A DNA stretch of 18,278 nt from Gammaproteobacteria bacterium (lineage in GTDB: Bacteria; Pseudomonadota; Gammaproteobacteria; Granulosicoccales; Granulosicoccaceae), in contig JAHQVR010000281.1 in the NCBI GenBank assembly GCA_019634245.1, positions 1 to 18,278 on the forward strand, written 5' to 3'. Position numbers and translations under genes: made by a program. Under the pieces are notes generated by a model. It was not told the origin of the DNA and ran no database searches. It was given only the letters and a program-made list of their open reading frames with translations. This document shows positions 7,524-15,062 of this stretch, piece after piece; within the stretch, counting starts at the first letter, position 1; each line of letters starts with the position of its first letter.

Positions 7524-8147
7524 CTACCAATCTCGAGTAATCATCGTACCGGCTGCTCCAGCCATTGCCACTGCGGCGCCTCGATGCAATCGACGCTGCG
7601 CTGCAGCACCGGAGAGTAACCGCCGAACCGCCAAGGCACCAAGAATAAAAACAGCGCCCACCACAAGAAGCACTATGACAGTCGTCGGCACCAGCAAACT
7701 GATATAGGTGTTGGCAGTGACATCTTCGAGATTAAGCACCAACGGTAGAAGCGCCAAATAAAACGCAATGGTTTTCGGATTTCCCAGCGTAATGGCCAAA
7801 CCAGACACCGCCGCTGAAAGCACATCACGCCGGGATGTATTCGGTGTATGCAGGTCGTGCCGATCCGCTTGCCAAAACTGCCAAGCCAGATAGAGCAAGT
7901 ACACAATAGAAAACCAGCGAATAAGAATAAAAAGGGACGAGAAATTTTGAGCAATAATCGCCAGGCCAAACACCGCGAACGTTAGGTAAATAAGATCCCC
8001 CAGGATCAAACCTCCCAACATGGCAAAGCCAGCGACTGGGCCACCGCCCACACTACGAGCCACTAAAGCGGTCATCCCAGGCCCGGGTATAGCCGCCGCA
8101 ATCCCAAGCGCGATGGCATAAGCTACGATTTCAGTTATTCCGATCAT
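7524..8147 (-). CDS. LysE/RhtB-family amino-acid exporter
   Basis: 207 residues, the usual length. The N-terminus carries the family signature GIAAAIPGPGMTALVARSVG, with PGP near residues 21-23. It has about six membrane segments, and a second conserved site, ALPL after LGNPKTIAFYL (residues ~120-137), matches the NPK motif of LysE proteins. It should export amino acids or related metabolites across the inner membrane; the substrate cannot be told. It lies 4 bases downstream of the small membrane-protein gene and is likely co-transcribed with it and yicC. The C-terminal tail (TMITRDW) is short. Confidence 0.88.
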   Translation of the reverse strand: MIGITEIVAYAIALGIAAAIPGPGMTALVARSVGGGPVAGFAMLGGLILGDLIYLTFAVFGLAIIAQNFSSLFILIRWFSIVYLLYLAWQFWQADRHDLHTPNTSRRDVLSAAVSGLAITLGNPKTIAFYLALLPLVLNLEDVTANTYISLLVPTTVIVLLVVGAVFILGALAVRRLLSGAAAQRRLHRGAAVAMAGAAGTMITRDW

Positions 8148-8151
8148 TGAA

Positions 8152-8580
8152 TCAGTTTAAACGACCTTCTTCGGTAAAAGATACAAACCACAAAGACTGG
8201 GATCCGGAAATTTTGGGTGCGGCCATCACGGCAATGACCTGACCTGACTGTAGAGTCTGTACCTGTTCAACAGATGTCTTTGGCAGATGGATATTTTTAG
8301 ATTTCTCATCAACAATCATTTCTAGAAAATACTTCTTTTCTTCTTTTTTCCCATAACTAATCACACGCTCAAACACACCCTCCACCATGACAACCTCTTC
8401 CATGATGGGCAGTGCATGAAGCTCGGAGCGTTGCTTGCTAAAGTGAAACAACAGTCCGGCTAACACCATCAATATAGGCAATGCGAACAGCACCGATTGC
8501 GTTTTTGTTTTCTGAACATTGGGTATATCTTCTGGCGCTATGGTTCGCGCTCCCAAATGAGCGCTGCGCTTTTTACTCAA
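8152..8580 (-). CDS. Small single-pass membrane protein, unknown
   Basis: Not recognised. About 142 residues if translation starts at the TTG at 8580, which overlaps the yicC end by 8 bases and has AGGTG at a suitable distance; another TTG at 8610 lies deeper inside yicC. A basic N-terminus (SKKRSAHLGARTIAPED) precedes one hydrophobic helix at roughly residues 27-46 (SVLFALPILMVLAGLLFHF). About 95 residues follow, rich in charged residues, with predicted strands such as VVMVEGVFERVISYGKKEEKKYFLEMIVD and no cysteines or obvious catalytic motif. The fold might be a small beta-barrel (OB-like). It probably sits in the inner membrane with its C-terminal part in the periplasm. The overlap with yicC suggests translational coupling. 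Confidence 0.65.
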   Translation of the reverse strand: MSKKRSAHLGARTIAPEDIPNVQKTKTQSVLFALPILMVLAGLLFHFSKQRSELHALPIMEEVVMVEGVFERVISYGKKEEKKYFLEMIVDEKSKNIHLPKTSVEQVQTLQSGQVIAVMAAPKISGSQSLWFVSFTEEGRLN

Positions 8581-9436
8581 TGTTTTGCACCTGCTCACGC
8601 ATCTGCTCAATCAGTACTTTAATGTCAACGCTTGCACCGGTCGTATCCGCATCGGCAGCCTTGGCGCCTAACGTGTTGGCTTCTCGATTAAATTCCTGCA
8701 TTAGAAAATCCAACCGTCGACCTATGGCATCTTTGCGTGTCAACGCTTTTTCTAATTCACCTATGTGGGCATCCAAGCGATCAAGTTCTTCATCAATATC
8801 TAACCTTTGCGCAGCAAACACAATCTCCTGCTCCAACCGCTGTGAGTCCGGCTCAAGATTCAGCTCAGCGAGTTTGTTCATCAATTTGTCTTTCTGTCTG
8901 GCAACCACCGCTGGCCTGGCTTTGCGCACCGTGTCTACGAGCTTGCCAATGTCGGCACCACGGCTGCGCAGTAATTCAGCCGTTTTTTCCCCTTCGCGTT
9001 CTCGCGCTGCGAGAAAATCATCGAGCGCGGTATCCAAAGCCCGCATAACAAGGGCTTGCAACGGCACTTGATCGTCGGCATCCGTTGCCACTACACCAGG
9101 CCACTGTAGGACTCGGATGGGATCGGCTTCACCAACGCGCGATAACGTCGCATTTACTTGATCGATAGCAGCCGATAACGCACTGAGCGTGTCGCTATTG
9201 ATCATCATCGTCGCCTGAGATTCAGCGGAGGCTCGCAGCCGAAAATTAGCTTCCACTTTGCCACGGCTCAGTCGCTTAGCTAGTACGGCCCGAACCTGCG
9301 GCTCCAGCACACGCAATTCTTCGGGCATTCGCACCATCACCTCCAGATACCGATGATTGACCGAACGCAATTCCCAAGTAAGTTCTCCATACTCGCTATC
9401 GTGTGTGTGCCGACCGTAGGCCGTCATGCTTCTCAT
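8573..9436 (-). CDS. yicC: YicC-family endoribonuclease
   Basis: 287 residues, the same length class as E. coli YicC. The N-terminal signature RSMTAYGRH and LRSVNHRYLEVMVRMPE, the middle LQWPGV and the C-terminal block GRRLDFLMQEFNREANTLGAKA...IKVLIEQMREQVQNIE are nearly the same as in E. coli. The family has been described as RNA endonucleases affecting stationary-phase survival and small-RNA turnover. The ATG at 9436 has AGGGA upstream on the minus strand. It is divergent from rph (122 bases between), the arrangement also known in E. coli. Confidence 0.95.
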   Translation of the reverse strand: MRSMTAYGRHTHDSEYGELTWELRSVNHRYLEVMVRMPEELRVLEPQVRAVLAKRLSRGKVEANFRLRASAESQATMMINSDTLSALSAAIDQVNATLSRVGEADPIRVLQWPGVVATDADDQVPLQALVMRALDTALDDFLAAREREGEKTAELLRSRGADIGKLVDTVRKARPAVVARQKDKLMNKLAELNLEPDSQRLEQEIVFAAQRLDIDEELDRLDAHIGELEKALTRKDAIGRRLDFLMQEFNREANTLGAKAADADTTGASVDIKVLIEQMREQVQNIE

Positions 9437-9558
9437 TAGAGTTCCCTATGTATTTTTGTTTGTGGGCGCAAACTGGAATTCTGCTCGCAGCACGGTATAC
9501 TTCGCACCCCTTTGCGATGTGATGTCGCTCCTAATTTGCACACGACAGGAATCAGCCC

Positions 9559-10272
9559 ATGCGACCCAGCGGTCGAAACGTCGACGAACTACGCGCCATC
9601 TCAATAACGAGACAATATACCAAGCATGCAGCCGGTTCGACGTTAATTGCGTGTGGTGACACGAAAGTTATATGCACCGCGTCGGTTGAAGAGCGCACCC
9701 CGCCCTGGCTCAAAGGTTCTGGCCAAGGCTGGGTGACAGCCGAATACGGCATGTTGCCAGGCGCAACCCATAGCCGCGTTCGGCGCGAGGCCGCCAGCGG
9801 CAAGCAATCGGGTCGGACCCAGGAAATCCAGCGTCTTATCGGCCGTTCATTGCGAGCAGCCATCGATTTAGAAGCGCTGGGCGAAAATACCATCACTCTG
9901 GATTGCGATGTCATTCAAGCCGACGGAGGCACTCGCACGGCATCGATTACTGGCGCTTTTGTCGCGCTGCATGATGCAGTTAGCCAATTGATGAGTAAGA
10001 AAGTACTTAAGAAAAACCCGATCCATGGCATGGTGGCAGCAGTCTCCGTGGGCATCGTGGACGGCCAACCAGTACTCGACCTCGACTATGCTGAAGACTC
10101 CACTGCTGAAACGGACATGAACGTGGTGATGAACGATGCTGGAGGCTTTATCGAAATTCAGGGTACAGCCGAAGGGCATGCGTTTCGCGACAACGAGCTC
10201 GATAGCATGGTCAAGTTGGCGCGCGATGGCATAGCACAGCTCATTGAAATCCAACGTGATGCCTTGAAGTAA
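9559..10272 (+). CDS. rph: Ribonuclease PH
   Basis: 237 residues, full length. A phosphate-dependent 3'-5' exoribonuclease that trims the 3' ends of tRNA precursors. Motifs: [12 protein letters not shown] at the N-terminus, [17 protein letters not shown] (84-100), phosphate-binding [11 protein letters not shown] (123-133) and metal ligands Asp180 and Asp186 ([16 protein letters not shown]). An AGGA lies about 8 bases before the ATG. There is no truncation like the frameshift in E. coli K-12 rph. A TATACT at 9496-9501 could be its -10 box, but no good -35 was found. Confidence 0.97.
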   Translation: MRPSGRNVDELRAISITRQYTKHAAGSTLIACGDTKVICTASVEERTPPWLKGSGQGWVTAEYGMLPGATHSRVRREAASGKQSGRTQEIQRLIGRSLRAAIDLEALGENTITLDCDVIQADGGTRTASITGAFVALHDAVSQLMSKKVLKKNPIHGMVAAVSVGIVDGQPVLDLDYAEDSTAETDMNVVMNDAGGFIEIQGTAEGHAFRDNELDSMVKLARDGIAQLIEIQRDALK

Positions 10273-10391
10273 CGGCCGACCTTCCTTTCCACAAAAAAGG
10301 TAGATCCGTTTATTGTTTTGGGGGCACACTTTTAATAATCATTAGGGCGGTGTTGATCCACCGATTGATCAGGTACTTTTAAAGGAGCCGC

Positions 10392-10943
10392 ATGGAACAT
10401 CCCGCACTTCTGTTAATTGACGTCCAAGAGGGCTTAAAATCTGATGGTTTGGGCAACCGAAACAACCCTGAAGCCGAAGTCCATATGGCCAGTCTGTTGC
10501 AGGTTTGGCGAGAACATGCCGCTCCAGTGCTACATGTAAAGCATGATTCAACGGAACCGGAATCTGTATTACGCCCTGGCTTACCTGGCAATGCTATCCA
10601 ATCGAGTGTGCAACCACTGGATAGTGAGCCTTTGTTTACCAAGACTGTCAATAGCGCCTTTATCGGAACAAAGCTAGAAGAACATTTGCATCAAAACAAG
10701 ATAGGGACGTTGGTTGTGGTGGGCTTGACCACCGATCATTGCGTATCCAGCTCGGTTCGGATGGCATCGAATTTAGGTTTTCGGGTGTACCTCGTCGAAG
10801 ATGGAACGGCTACGTTTGATCGGACAGGTCCCGATGGTCAACACCACTCGGCCGAATCTATGCACACCATTCATCTTGCTAGCTTAAATGGAGAATTCTG
10901 TTCTGTGCTTAATACAGCACAAGCGAAAGCACTAATTGCTTAA
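10392..10943 (+). CDS. Isochorismatase-family cysteine hydrolase
   Basis: 183 residues. The fold is recognised from LLLIDVQEG at the N-terminus and VVGLTTDHCVSSSVRMASNLGF. The catalytic triad of the family is present: Asp10, Lys84 (FTKTVNSAF) and Cys117. Members hydrolyse amides, carbamates or vinyl ethers (nicotinamide, N-carbamoyl compounds, isochorismate, ureidoacrylate). DGTATFDRTGPDGQHHSAESMHTIHLASL resembles general cysteine hydrolases more than dedicated nicotinamidases, so the substrate is left open. AAAGGAG five bases before the ATG is a strong ribosome site. It is 119 bases downstream of rph and convergent with the fasciclin gene. Confidence 0.88.
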   Translation: MEHPALLLIDVQEGLKSDGLGNRNNPEAEVHMASLLQVWREHAAPVLHVKHDSTEPESVLRPGLPGNAIQSSVQPLDSEPLFTKTVNSAFIGTKLEEHLHQNKIGTLVVVGLTTDHCVSSSVRMASNLGFRVYLVEDGTATFDRTGPDGQHHSAESMHTIHLASLNGEFCSVLNTAQAKALIA

Positions 10944-10954
10944 TTCCTCACAGG

Positions 10955-10989
10955 ACTATGGATCACTGATCACAGTGACCCATAGTTTT
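10955..10989 (+). terminator. Terminator of the isochorismatase-family gene
   Basis: ACTATGGATCACTG (10955-10968) pairs with CAGTGACCCATAGT (10973-10986), 13 of 14 positions, with a 4-base loop ATCA, then TTT. It lies between two convergent stops, so it may serve both directions, though a T-run follows only on the plus strand. Confidence 0.7.
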
Positions 10990-11009
10990 CGTGCAAGACA
11001 CTCTATTAA

Positions 11010-11492
11010 TTAACTCTGTGGTGGTAGCAATACCTTATCGATTACGTGAATAACACCGTTGGACGCAGACACATCTGCGGCAGTCACAGTGGCTTCGTTA
11101 ATCATGACACCTTCAGTGGCATTCACCGCCAAGCTCTGACCATTGACCGTTTCAGCATCCATGGTTTTACCAGCGATGTCGCCGGCCATCACCTTTCCAG
11201 GCAATACGTGATACGTCAAGATCGCAATCAACTGGTCTTTGTTTTCTGGCTTCAGTAGATTCTCAACCGTTCCCTCTGGCAACGCAGCAAACGCTTCATC
11301 AGTGGGGGCGAATACTGTGAAGGGACCTTCACCTTTGAGTGTTTCGACCAAACCAGCAGCCTCGACCGCCGCGACTAACGTATTAAAACTGCCAGCGCCA
11401 GCCGCGGTATCAACGAGATCTTTTTTCATACCACCTGCGAACACTGACGCCGACAACAGCAATGCAGATGCCACTATAAAAAACTTTTTCAT
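11010..11492 (-). CDS. Secreted fasciclin (FAS1)-domain protein
   Basis: 160 residues from the ATG at 11492 ([21 protein letters not shown]), a clear Sec signal peptide. The frame stays open another 72 codons upstream but that part has no signal and is probably non-coding. The single FAS1 domain has [19 protein letters not shown], the H1 box [32 protein letters not shown] and the H2-like [16 protein letters not shown]1 proteins are extracellular or periplasmic adhesion modules. The ATG is preceded by GGATAAAGAT. It is convergent with the isochorismatase-family gene and divergent from rdgB. Confidence 0.9.
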   Translation of the reverse strand: MKKFFIVASALLLSASVFAGGMKKDLVDTAAGAGSFNTLVAAVEAAGLVETLKGEGPFTVFAPTDEAFAALPEGTVENLLKPENKDQLIAILTYHVLPGKVMAGDIAGKTMDAETVNGQSLAVNATEGVMINEATVTAADVSASNGVIHVIDKVLLPPQS

Positions 11493-11809
11493 ATCTTTAT
11501 CCAAGGAAATTAGTGTGTGTAGAATTAAATTCATCGATCGCTTTAAAAGCTCTGTACCGATGATGAATAAACTTACGCTTTGATCCAAACCACAGATCAC
11601 TACAAAATATTCATTACAGAAATTTTCAACGACATTCTTCAACTCCTCTTCATCACTCATCACAGATACGTTTACGGGATTAACAAGCGAGCCACTTGTA
11701 AAAGTCACGGCTGTAGTAAAGGAGACATGGGGCGTAAATTAATTTTTAATGCCCTAGAATTTTTTATGACAAACTAGTCACTGTTTAACTGTGATCTGGA
11801 AGCACGTCC
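11493..11809. other. 317-bp divergent gap between fasciclin gene and rdgB
   Basis: AT-rich. It must hold promoters for both genes, but no clear -35/-10 pair was picked out. Near its rdgB side lies a possible 16-codon ORF with a strong ribosome site (11727-11777). Otherwise nothing recognised. Confidence 0.5.
11727..11777 (+). CDS. Possible 16-residue leader or small protein
   Basis: ATG with AAAGGAG five bases upstream, the best ribosome site near rdgB, followed by a 16-codon frame ([16 protein letters not shown]) and TAG, ending 32 bases before the rdgB ATG. The peptide is short, basic then hydrophobic. It is not recognised. It could be a leader peptide, a small membrane protein or chance. 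Confidence 0.35.
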   Translation: MGRKLIFNALEFFMTN

Positions 11810-12439
11810 ATGTCGAATAAAGCAAGTTCTGAAATTGTTTTCGCCAGTGGCAATGCAGGGAAAATTCAGGAACTCAATGATCTACTTGATCCATTAGGCT
11901 ACTCAGTTCGAGCCCAGAGCGAATTTGGTATCGAACCTGTGGAAGAAACAGCGATCACCTTCGTTGAGAATGCACTTTTAAAAGCCAGAGAAGCTACCGA
12001 GCGCTCAGGCCTGCCGGCGCTGGCAGATGATTCAGGCTTGGAAGTGGATGCTCTTGGTGGTGCACCCGGTTTATACAGTGCGCGATTCGCCCAAGCCAAT
12101 GGCCGTGGTAGTGGCGATGTCGCAAATTATGAGTATCTGCTAGAGAAACTGAAAGACACACCCGAATGTGATCGCACGGCGCGATTTCGCAGCGTCGTGG
12201 TCTTTTTACGGCATCCCAAAGATCCAGCGCCTCTTATTAGCGAAGGCACCTGGGAAGGTCATATCCTGATGGCACCGGAAGGAACCGGTGGCTTTGGGTA
12301 TGACCCCGTGTTTTGTAACCACGACACCCACACAGCAGCAGCACTGCTAGACAAACAGATTAAAAACCGTCTGAGCCACCGCGGCAAGGCGGTGGCTAAC
12401 ATGATCGAAAAACTGGCCGCTCTGAATACCACTTACTAA
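11810..12439 (+). CDS. rdgB: XTP/dITP diphosphatase (RdgB/HAM1)
   Basis: 209 residues. It hydrolyses non-canonical purine triphosphates (XTP, dITP) to monophosphates, keeping them out of DNA and RNA. Motifs: ASGNAGKIQEL (12-22), ETAITFVENALLKAREA (46-62), catalytic ADDSGLEVDALGGAPGLYSARFA (72-94, Asp73/Asp74), GFGYDPVF and the C-terminal NRLSHRGKA. GGAAG lies about 8 bases before the ATG. It is directly followed by hemW, as in E. coli. Confidence 0.96.
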   Translation: MSNKASSEIVFASGNAGKIQELNDLLDPLGYSVRAQSEFGIEPVEETAITFVENALLKAREATERSGLPALADDSGLEVDALGGAPGLYSARFAQANGRGSGDVANYEYLLEKLKDTPECDRTARFRSVVVFLRHPKDPAPLISEGTWEGHILMAPEGTGGFGYDPVFCNHDTHTAAALLDKQIKNRLSHRGKAVANMIEKLAALNTTY

Positions 12440-12472
12440 CCGTCGAAGGTGTTCTGCCGTACCATTGCTGCC

Positions 12473-13738
12473 ATGCGCCATTTTCGAGAACTACCGCCAC
12501 TGTCAATTTACATTCACCTGCCTTGGTGCTTGAAGAAATGTCCGTACTGTGATTTCAATTCACATGAGAAAAAAGCGGCGCTTCCTGAAACCGACTATGT
12601 GCAAGCTTTGCTGCGTGATTTAGAGCAAGAGATGCCCGATGTGTGGGGACGGACCATCGCCTCGGTGTTTATCGGCGGTGGCACCCCCAGCCTATTCAGT
12701 GCCAACGCGTTGGATCAATTGCTCAGCGGAGTACGAGCGCTCACCGGCCTATCTCCGGATACTGAAGTCACACTAGAGGCAAACCCAGGCACTTTTGAGC
12801 AAGAAAAATTTTCAGAGTTTCGGGCGTTAGGTATTAACCGTCTGTCGATTGGCATCCAAAGTTTTAATGACGAGTCTTTACACGCCTTAGGGCGGGTTCA
12901 TAACAGCGATGAAGCAAGCCGCGCAGTCGATATCGCGCATAACGCTGGCTTTGACAGGATCAACTTGGATTTAATGTTTGGTCTGCCACGGCAAAGTGCC
13001 TCCAAGGCAAGGGCAGATGTAGTTACCGCAATTGCGATGCAGCCGGAGCATATTTCCTACTACGAACTAACGCTTGAGCCCAATACACTCTTTGCTAAAT
13101 ACCCGCCTGATCTGCCATCACCCGATTCGTTAGAGCACTATCAAAATACTGGAATGGAACTGCTAGACGTCGCGGGTTATCAGCGCTACGAGGTATCGGC
13201 GTTTGCACAGCCAAAACGCCGATGCACCCATAATTTGAACTACTGGCAATTCGGTGATTATCTAGGGATTGGCGCCGGAGCGCATGGCAAAATCAGCTTT
13301 GCCAATACCGGAACCATAGTGCGGCGGTCCAAACACAAACACCCCACCCGGTACCTAGCCTTAGCCGAATCTACAGAGCGAATCAGCACTGAACAGACGC
13401 TAGCCGAAGCCGATACCGCATTGGAATTCATGATGAACGCGTTAAGGCTCAAGGAGGGTTTTCCAATCCCATTGTTTGAACAACACACCGGGCTGTCTTT
13501 GGATCGCTGGCAGAACCAAATAGAATCCGCCCAGCAAGCTGGTCTGCTCACGCAATCGGGCCTATCCATCCACCCCACAGACACAGGCTTTCGATTTCTA
13601 AATGACCTTCTAGGCCACTTTTTGGTCACTGGGTCCGACCCAGCCGGGTCGGACCCATCGGGGTCGGACCAGACAGGGTCGGACCTGGAACGCAGCTATC
13701 CAGTGATACCGTTGGTAAGACAGCCTGACCGCCACTGA
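12473..13738 (+). CDS. hemW: HemW-type radical SAM protein with extended C-terminus
   Basis: 421 residues from the ATG at 12473; a GTG at 12449 would add eight. The radical SAM cluster motif CxxxCxxC is Cys19/Cys23/Cys26 (PWCLKKCPYCDFNSHE), with Phe rather than Cys after it, as in HemW and unlike coproporphyrinogen dehydrogenase HemN. Also seen: FIGGGTPSLFS, EANPGTFE, GINRLSIGIQSF, NLDLMFGLPRQS, HNLNYWQFGDYLGIGAGAHGK. HemW binds heme and is thought to deliver it to other proteins. The E. coli protein (378 residues) ends at a point matching FLNDLLGHFL here; about 36 further residues follow, formed by four GSD-repeats and a tail, created by a 15-bp DNA repeat. The core should be functional; the tail is odd. 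Confidence 0.93.
   Translation: MRHFRELPPLSIYIHLPWCLKKCPYCDFNSHEKKAALPETDYVQALLRDLEQEMPDVWGRTIASVFIGGGTPSLFSANALDQLLSGVRALTGLSPDTEVTLEANPGTFEQEKFSEFRALGINRLSIGIQSFNDESLHALGRVHNSDEASRAVDIAHNAGFDRINLDLMFGLPRQSASKARADVVTAIAMQPEHISYYELTLEPNTLFAKYPPDLPSPDSLEHYQNTGMELLDVAGYQRYEVSAFAQPKRRCTHNLNYWQFGDYLGIGAGAHGKISFANTGTIVRRSKHKHPTRYLALAESTERISTEQTLAEADTALEFMMNALRLKEGFPIPLFEQHTGLSLDRWQNQIESAQQAGLLTQSGLSIHPTDTGFRFLNDLLGHFLVTGSDPAGSDPSGSDQTGSDLERSYPVIPLVRQPDRH
13631..13685. repeat. Four 15-bp units with a GGGTCGGACC palindrome inside hemW
   Basis: GGGTCCGACC at 13631, then GGGTCGGACC at 13646, 13661 and 13676, exactly 15 bases apart. The core is nearly palindromic; the 5-base spacers differ (CAGCC, CATCG, AGACA). 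In frame they encode GSDPA, GSDPS, GSDQT and GSDLE. The period preserves the reading frame. Confidence 0.9.
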
Positions 13739-13747
13739 TGCCCAGGC

Positions 13748-13905
13748 TAAACTGGGTTAATCGGGTGTTGGTGAGCGGGCGAGAGAGCCTCATAGATAGC
13801 GGGATGGACCTGCATTTATCTCGGCAGCCCAGAGACTGGGCACTAAAAACCTTGCGGATTAAGGGCAGTTGACGATAGCCACCAACAGCCAATTAGGTCA
13901 GTTTG
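13748..13905 (+). mobile_element. MITE-like element copy 3 (158 bp)
   Basis: Begins 9 bases after the hemW stop. Left end TAAACTGGGTTAATCGGGTG; right end CAATTAGGTCAGTTTG preceded by CCACCAACAGC. CGGCAGCC at 13822-13829 lies 76 bases from the right end. Length, asymmetric ends and core agree with the other two copies. No target duplication is visible, and there is no coding content. Confidence 0.8.
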
Positions 13906-13971
13906 GTCAGCGCCGACCCCCACGAACGAGTGTTATTCCGTTAATACTGGCGGTTTTAGACCCTCGGACCC

Positions 13972-14000
13972 TTGCAATTGGTCACTGATGAACCTACTAT
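13972..14000 (+). promoter_or_regulatory. Candidate sigma70 promoter of rpmE
   Basis: TTGCAA (13972-13977), a 17-base spacer and TACTAT (13995-14000), 30 bases before the rpmE ATG. Each hexamer matches consensus at 4 of 6 positions. Confidence 0.45.
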
Positions 14001-14030
14001 CCCACTCCGTCGAAATCCTCAAGGTGCGGT

Positions 14031-14237
14031 ATGAAACCTGAAATCCACCCTAACTACACCCAGATCAACGTGACCTGCAGCTGTGGCAATCAATTCACCA
14101 CGGGCTCAACCGCTGGCAAGGATTTATCTGTCGAAGTTTGCTCTGCTTGCCATCCGTTCTACACCGGTAAGCAAAAAGTCCTTGATACGGCTGGCCAAGT
14201 TGATAAATTCCAGCGCCGATACGGTGGCAAGAAGTAG
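14031..14237 (+). CDS. rpmE: 50S ribosomal protein L31, zinc-binding form
   Basis: 68 residues. A component of the large ribosomal subunit at the inter-subunit bridge. [22 protein letters not shown] and the ends [25 protein letters not shown] are typical. Cys16, Cys18, Cys37 and Cys40 are the zinc ligands, so this is the C+ form, not the zinc-free paralogue YkgM. AAGG lies six to seven bases before the ATG. It is followed by a small hairpin (14253-14273) and a strong terminator, and has a candidate promoter of its own. Confidence 0.97.
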   Translation: MKPEIHPNYTQINVTCSCGNQFTTGSTAGKDLSVEVCSACHPFYTGKQKVLDTAGQVDKFQRRYGGKK

Positions 14238-14290
14238 CCGACCGGTTGGCTCCGCACGGACGCATACCGTGCGAATTAGAAACCCAAAAG

Positions 14291-14317
14291 GGGCGCTCCT
14301 ACAGCGCCCTTTTTTTT
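14291..14317 (+). terminator. Intrinsic terminator of rpmE
   Basis: GGGCGCT (14291-14297), loop CCTAC, AGCGCCC (14303-14309), then eight T's. A second stem, CGCACGG with CCGTGCG (14253-14273), precedes it. It is the strongest terminator in the window and ends three bases before the possible start of the nuclease gene. Confidence 0.92.
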
Positions 14318-14319
14318 GC

Positions 14320-15060
14320 TTGGTAACGGCTATTTTGCTGCAGAGCACCGCAGTGGACACCGCCTTTGCCACATGCTTAAAAAACGCGACTCGCGAAGCT
14401 GTGAAAATCGCATCGATTACCGATGGCGATACTGTCGTATTACAAGATCAGCGCAAGGTCAGAATCATCGGCGTTAACACGCCAGAACTCAACGCCCAAA
14501 AGCCATGGTCACGCGCCCTAGCTCGACGAGCAGCAAACGCTGTGGAACGTTGGCTGGAAAAACAATCGTCGGTGTATCTAGTCTCCGGCATTGATCCTTT
14601 TGATCATCATCAGCGTTCATTGGCACACCTCATGGGATCGAGCGATCAGCTGTTATCTGAACACTTATTACAACAAGGGTTGGCGGCGGCCTCACCGGTA
14701 CACCCAAACACTCGCTGCGCCGATCACTTAGCCAAACAAGAAAGAGATAGTCGAACTGCAGGCTCTGGTGTTTGGCGTAAAGAAAATCCCTGGTTTGTTA
14801 TTGACACCACGTTGAACAAACGACAACACCGCGGATTTCGAATCGTTCAGGCCAAATTAGTTAATATCTCAAACACCAAAAAGAAGTACACCCTAGTACT
14901 GCAATCAGGATTAAGGGTTAACATTCGCAAGAGTATCTATCAGTCGCTGGAGGTTGTACCCAAAACGGGCGAAACAATTGAAGTTCGCGGCTGGGTATCA
15001 TTTCGAAGTAAGCAACCAAGCATCAGCTTACACCACGCCACTAATCTAAGTATTTTATAA
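14320..15060 (+). CDS. Secreted SNase-fold (thermonuclease family) nuclease
   Basis: About 246 residues from a TTG at 14320, which gives a plausible short signal peptide (hydrophobic TAILL..., ending AFA before TCLKN). The start is uncertain: the frame is open back to 14083 inside rpmE, the region between is the rpmE terminator, and no ATG or ribosome site is seen. The staphylococcal-nuclease active site is recognisable: DGDT (35-38), Arg48 (KVRIIGV), NTPE (53-56) with Asn in place of the usual Asp40, Glu56 for Glu43, and Arg99 (HHQRSLAHL) for Arg87. The C-terminal ~90 residues (VQAKLVNISNTKKKYTLVL..., IEVRGWVSFRSKQPSISLHH) look like an extra beta-rich, OB-like domain. It should cleave DNA or RNA outside the cytoplasm. 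It ends 2 bases before the exonuclease gene. Confidence 0.8.
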   Translation: MVTAILLQSTAVDTAFATCLKNATREAVKIASITDGDTVVLQDQRKVRIIGVNTPELNAQKPWSRALARRAANAVERWLEKQSSVYLVSGIDPFDHHQRSLAHLMGSSDQLLSEHLLQQGLAAASPVHPNTRCADHLAKQERDSRTAGSGVWRKENPWFVIDTTLNKRQHRGFRIVQAKLVNISNTKKKYTLVLQSGLRVNIRKSIYQSLEVVPKTGETIEVRGWVSFRSKQPSISLHHATNLSIL

Positions 15061-15062
15061 CC

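Noticed and set aside
9810..9820. GGGTCGGACCC inside rph, identical to the hemW repeat core
   Set aside because: It encodes the conserved SGRT motif of RNase PH and occurs once, so it is a chance match.
11493..11708. Extra 72 codons in frame upstream of the fasciclin protein
   Set aside because: The ATG at 11492 begins a clean signal peptide; upstream residues would bury it inside the protein.
13631..13685. CRISPR-like array
   Set aside because: Units are 15 bases with 5-base spacers and stay in the hemW frame; no cas genes are near.
13622..13987. TTGGTCACTG at 13622-13631 and again at 13978-13987, bracketing the repeat array and MITE copy 3
   Set aside because: Tempting as a large target duplication, but 10 bases only, one copy lies in coding DNA, and the second is part of the likely rpmE promoter. 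The MITE has its own closer ends.
14083..14319. Long N-terminal extension of the SNase-fold protein from a GTG inside rpmE
   Set aside because: It overlaps L31 in another frame and crosses a strong terminator; the sequence has no resemblance to nuclease proteins.
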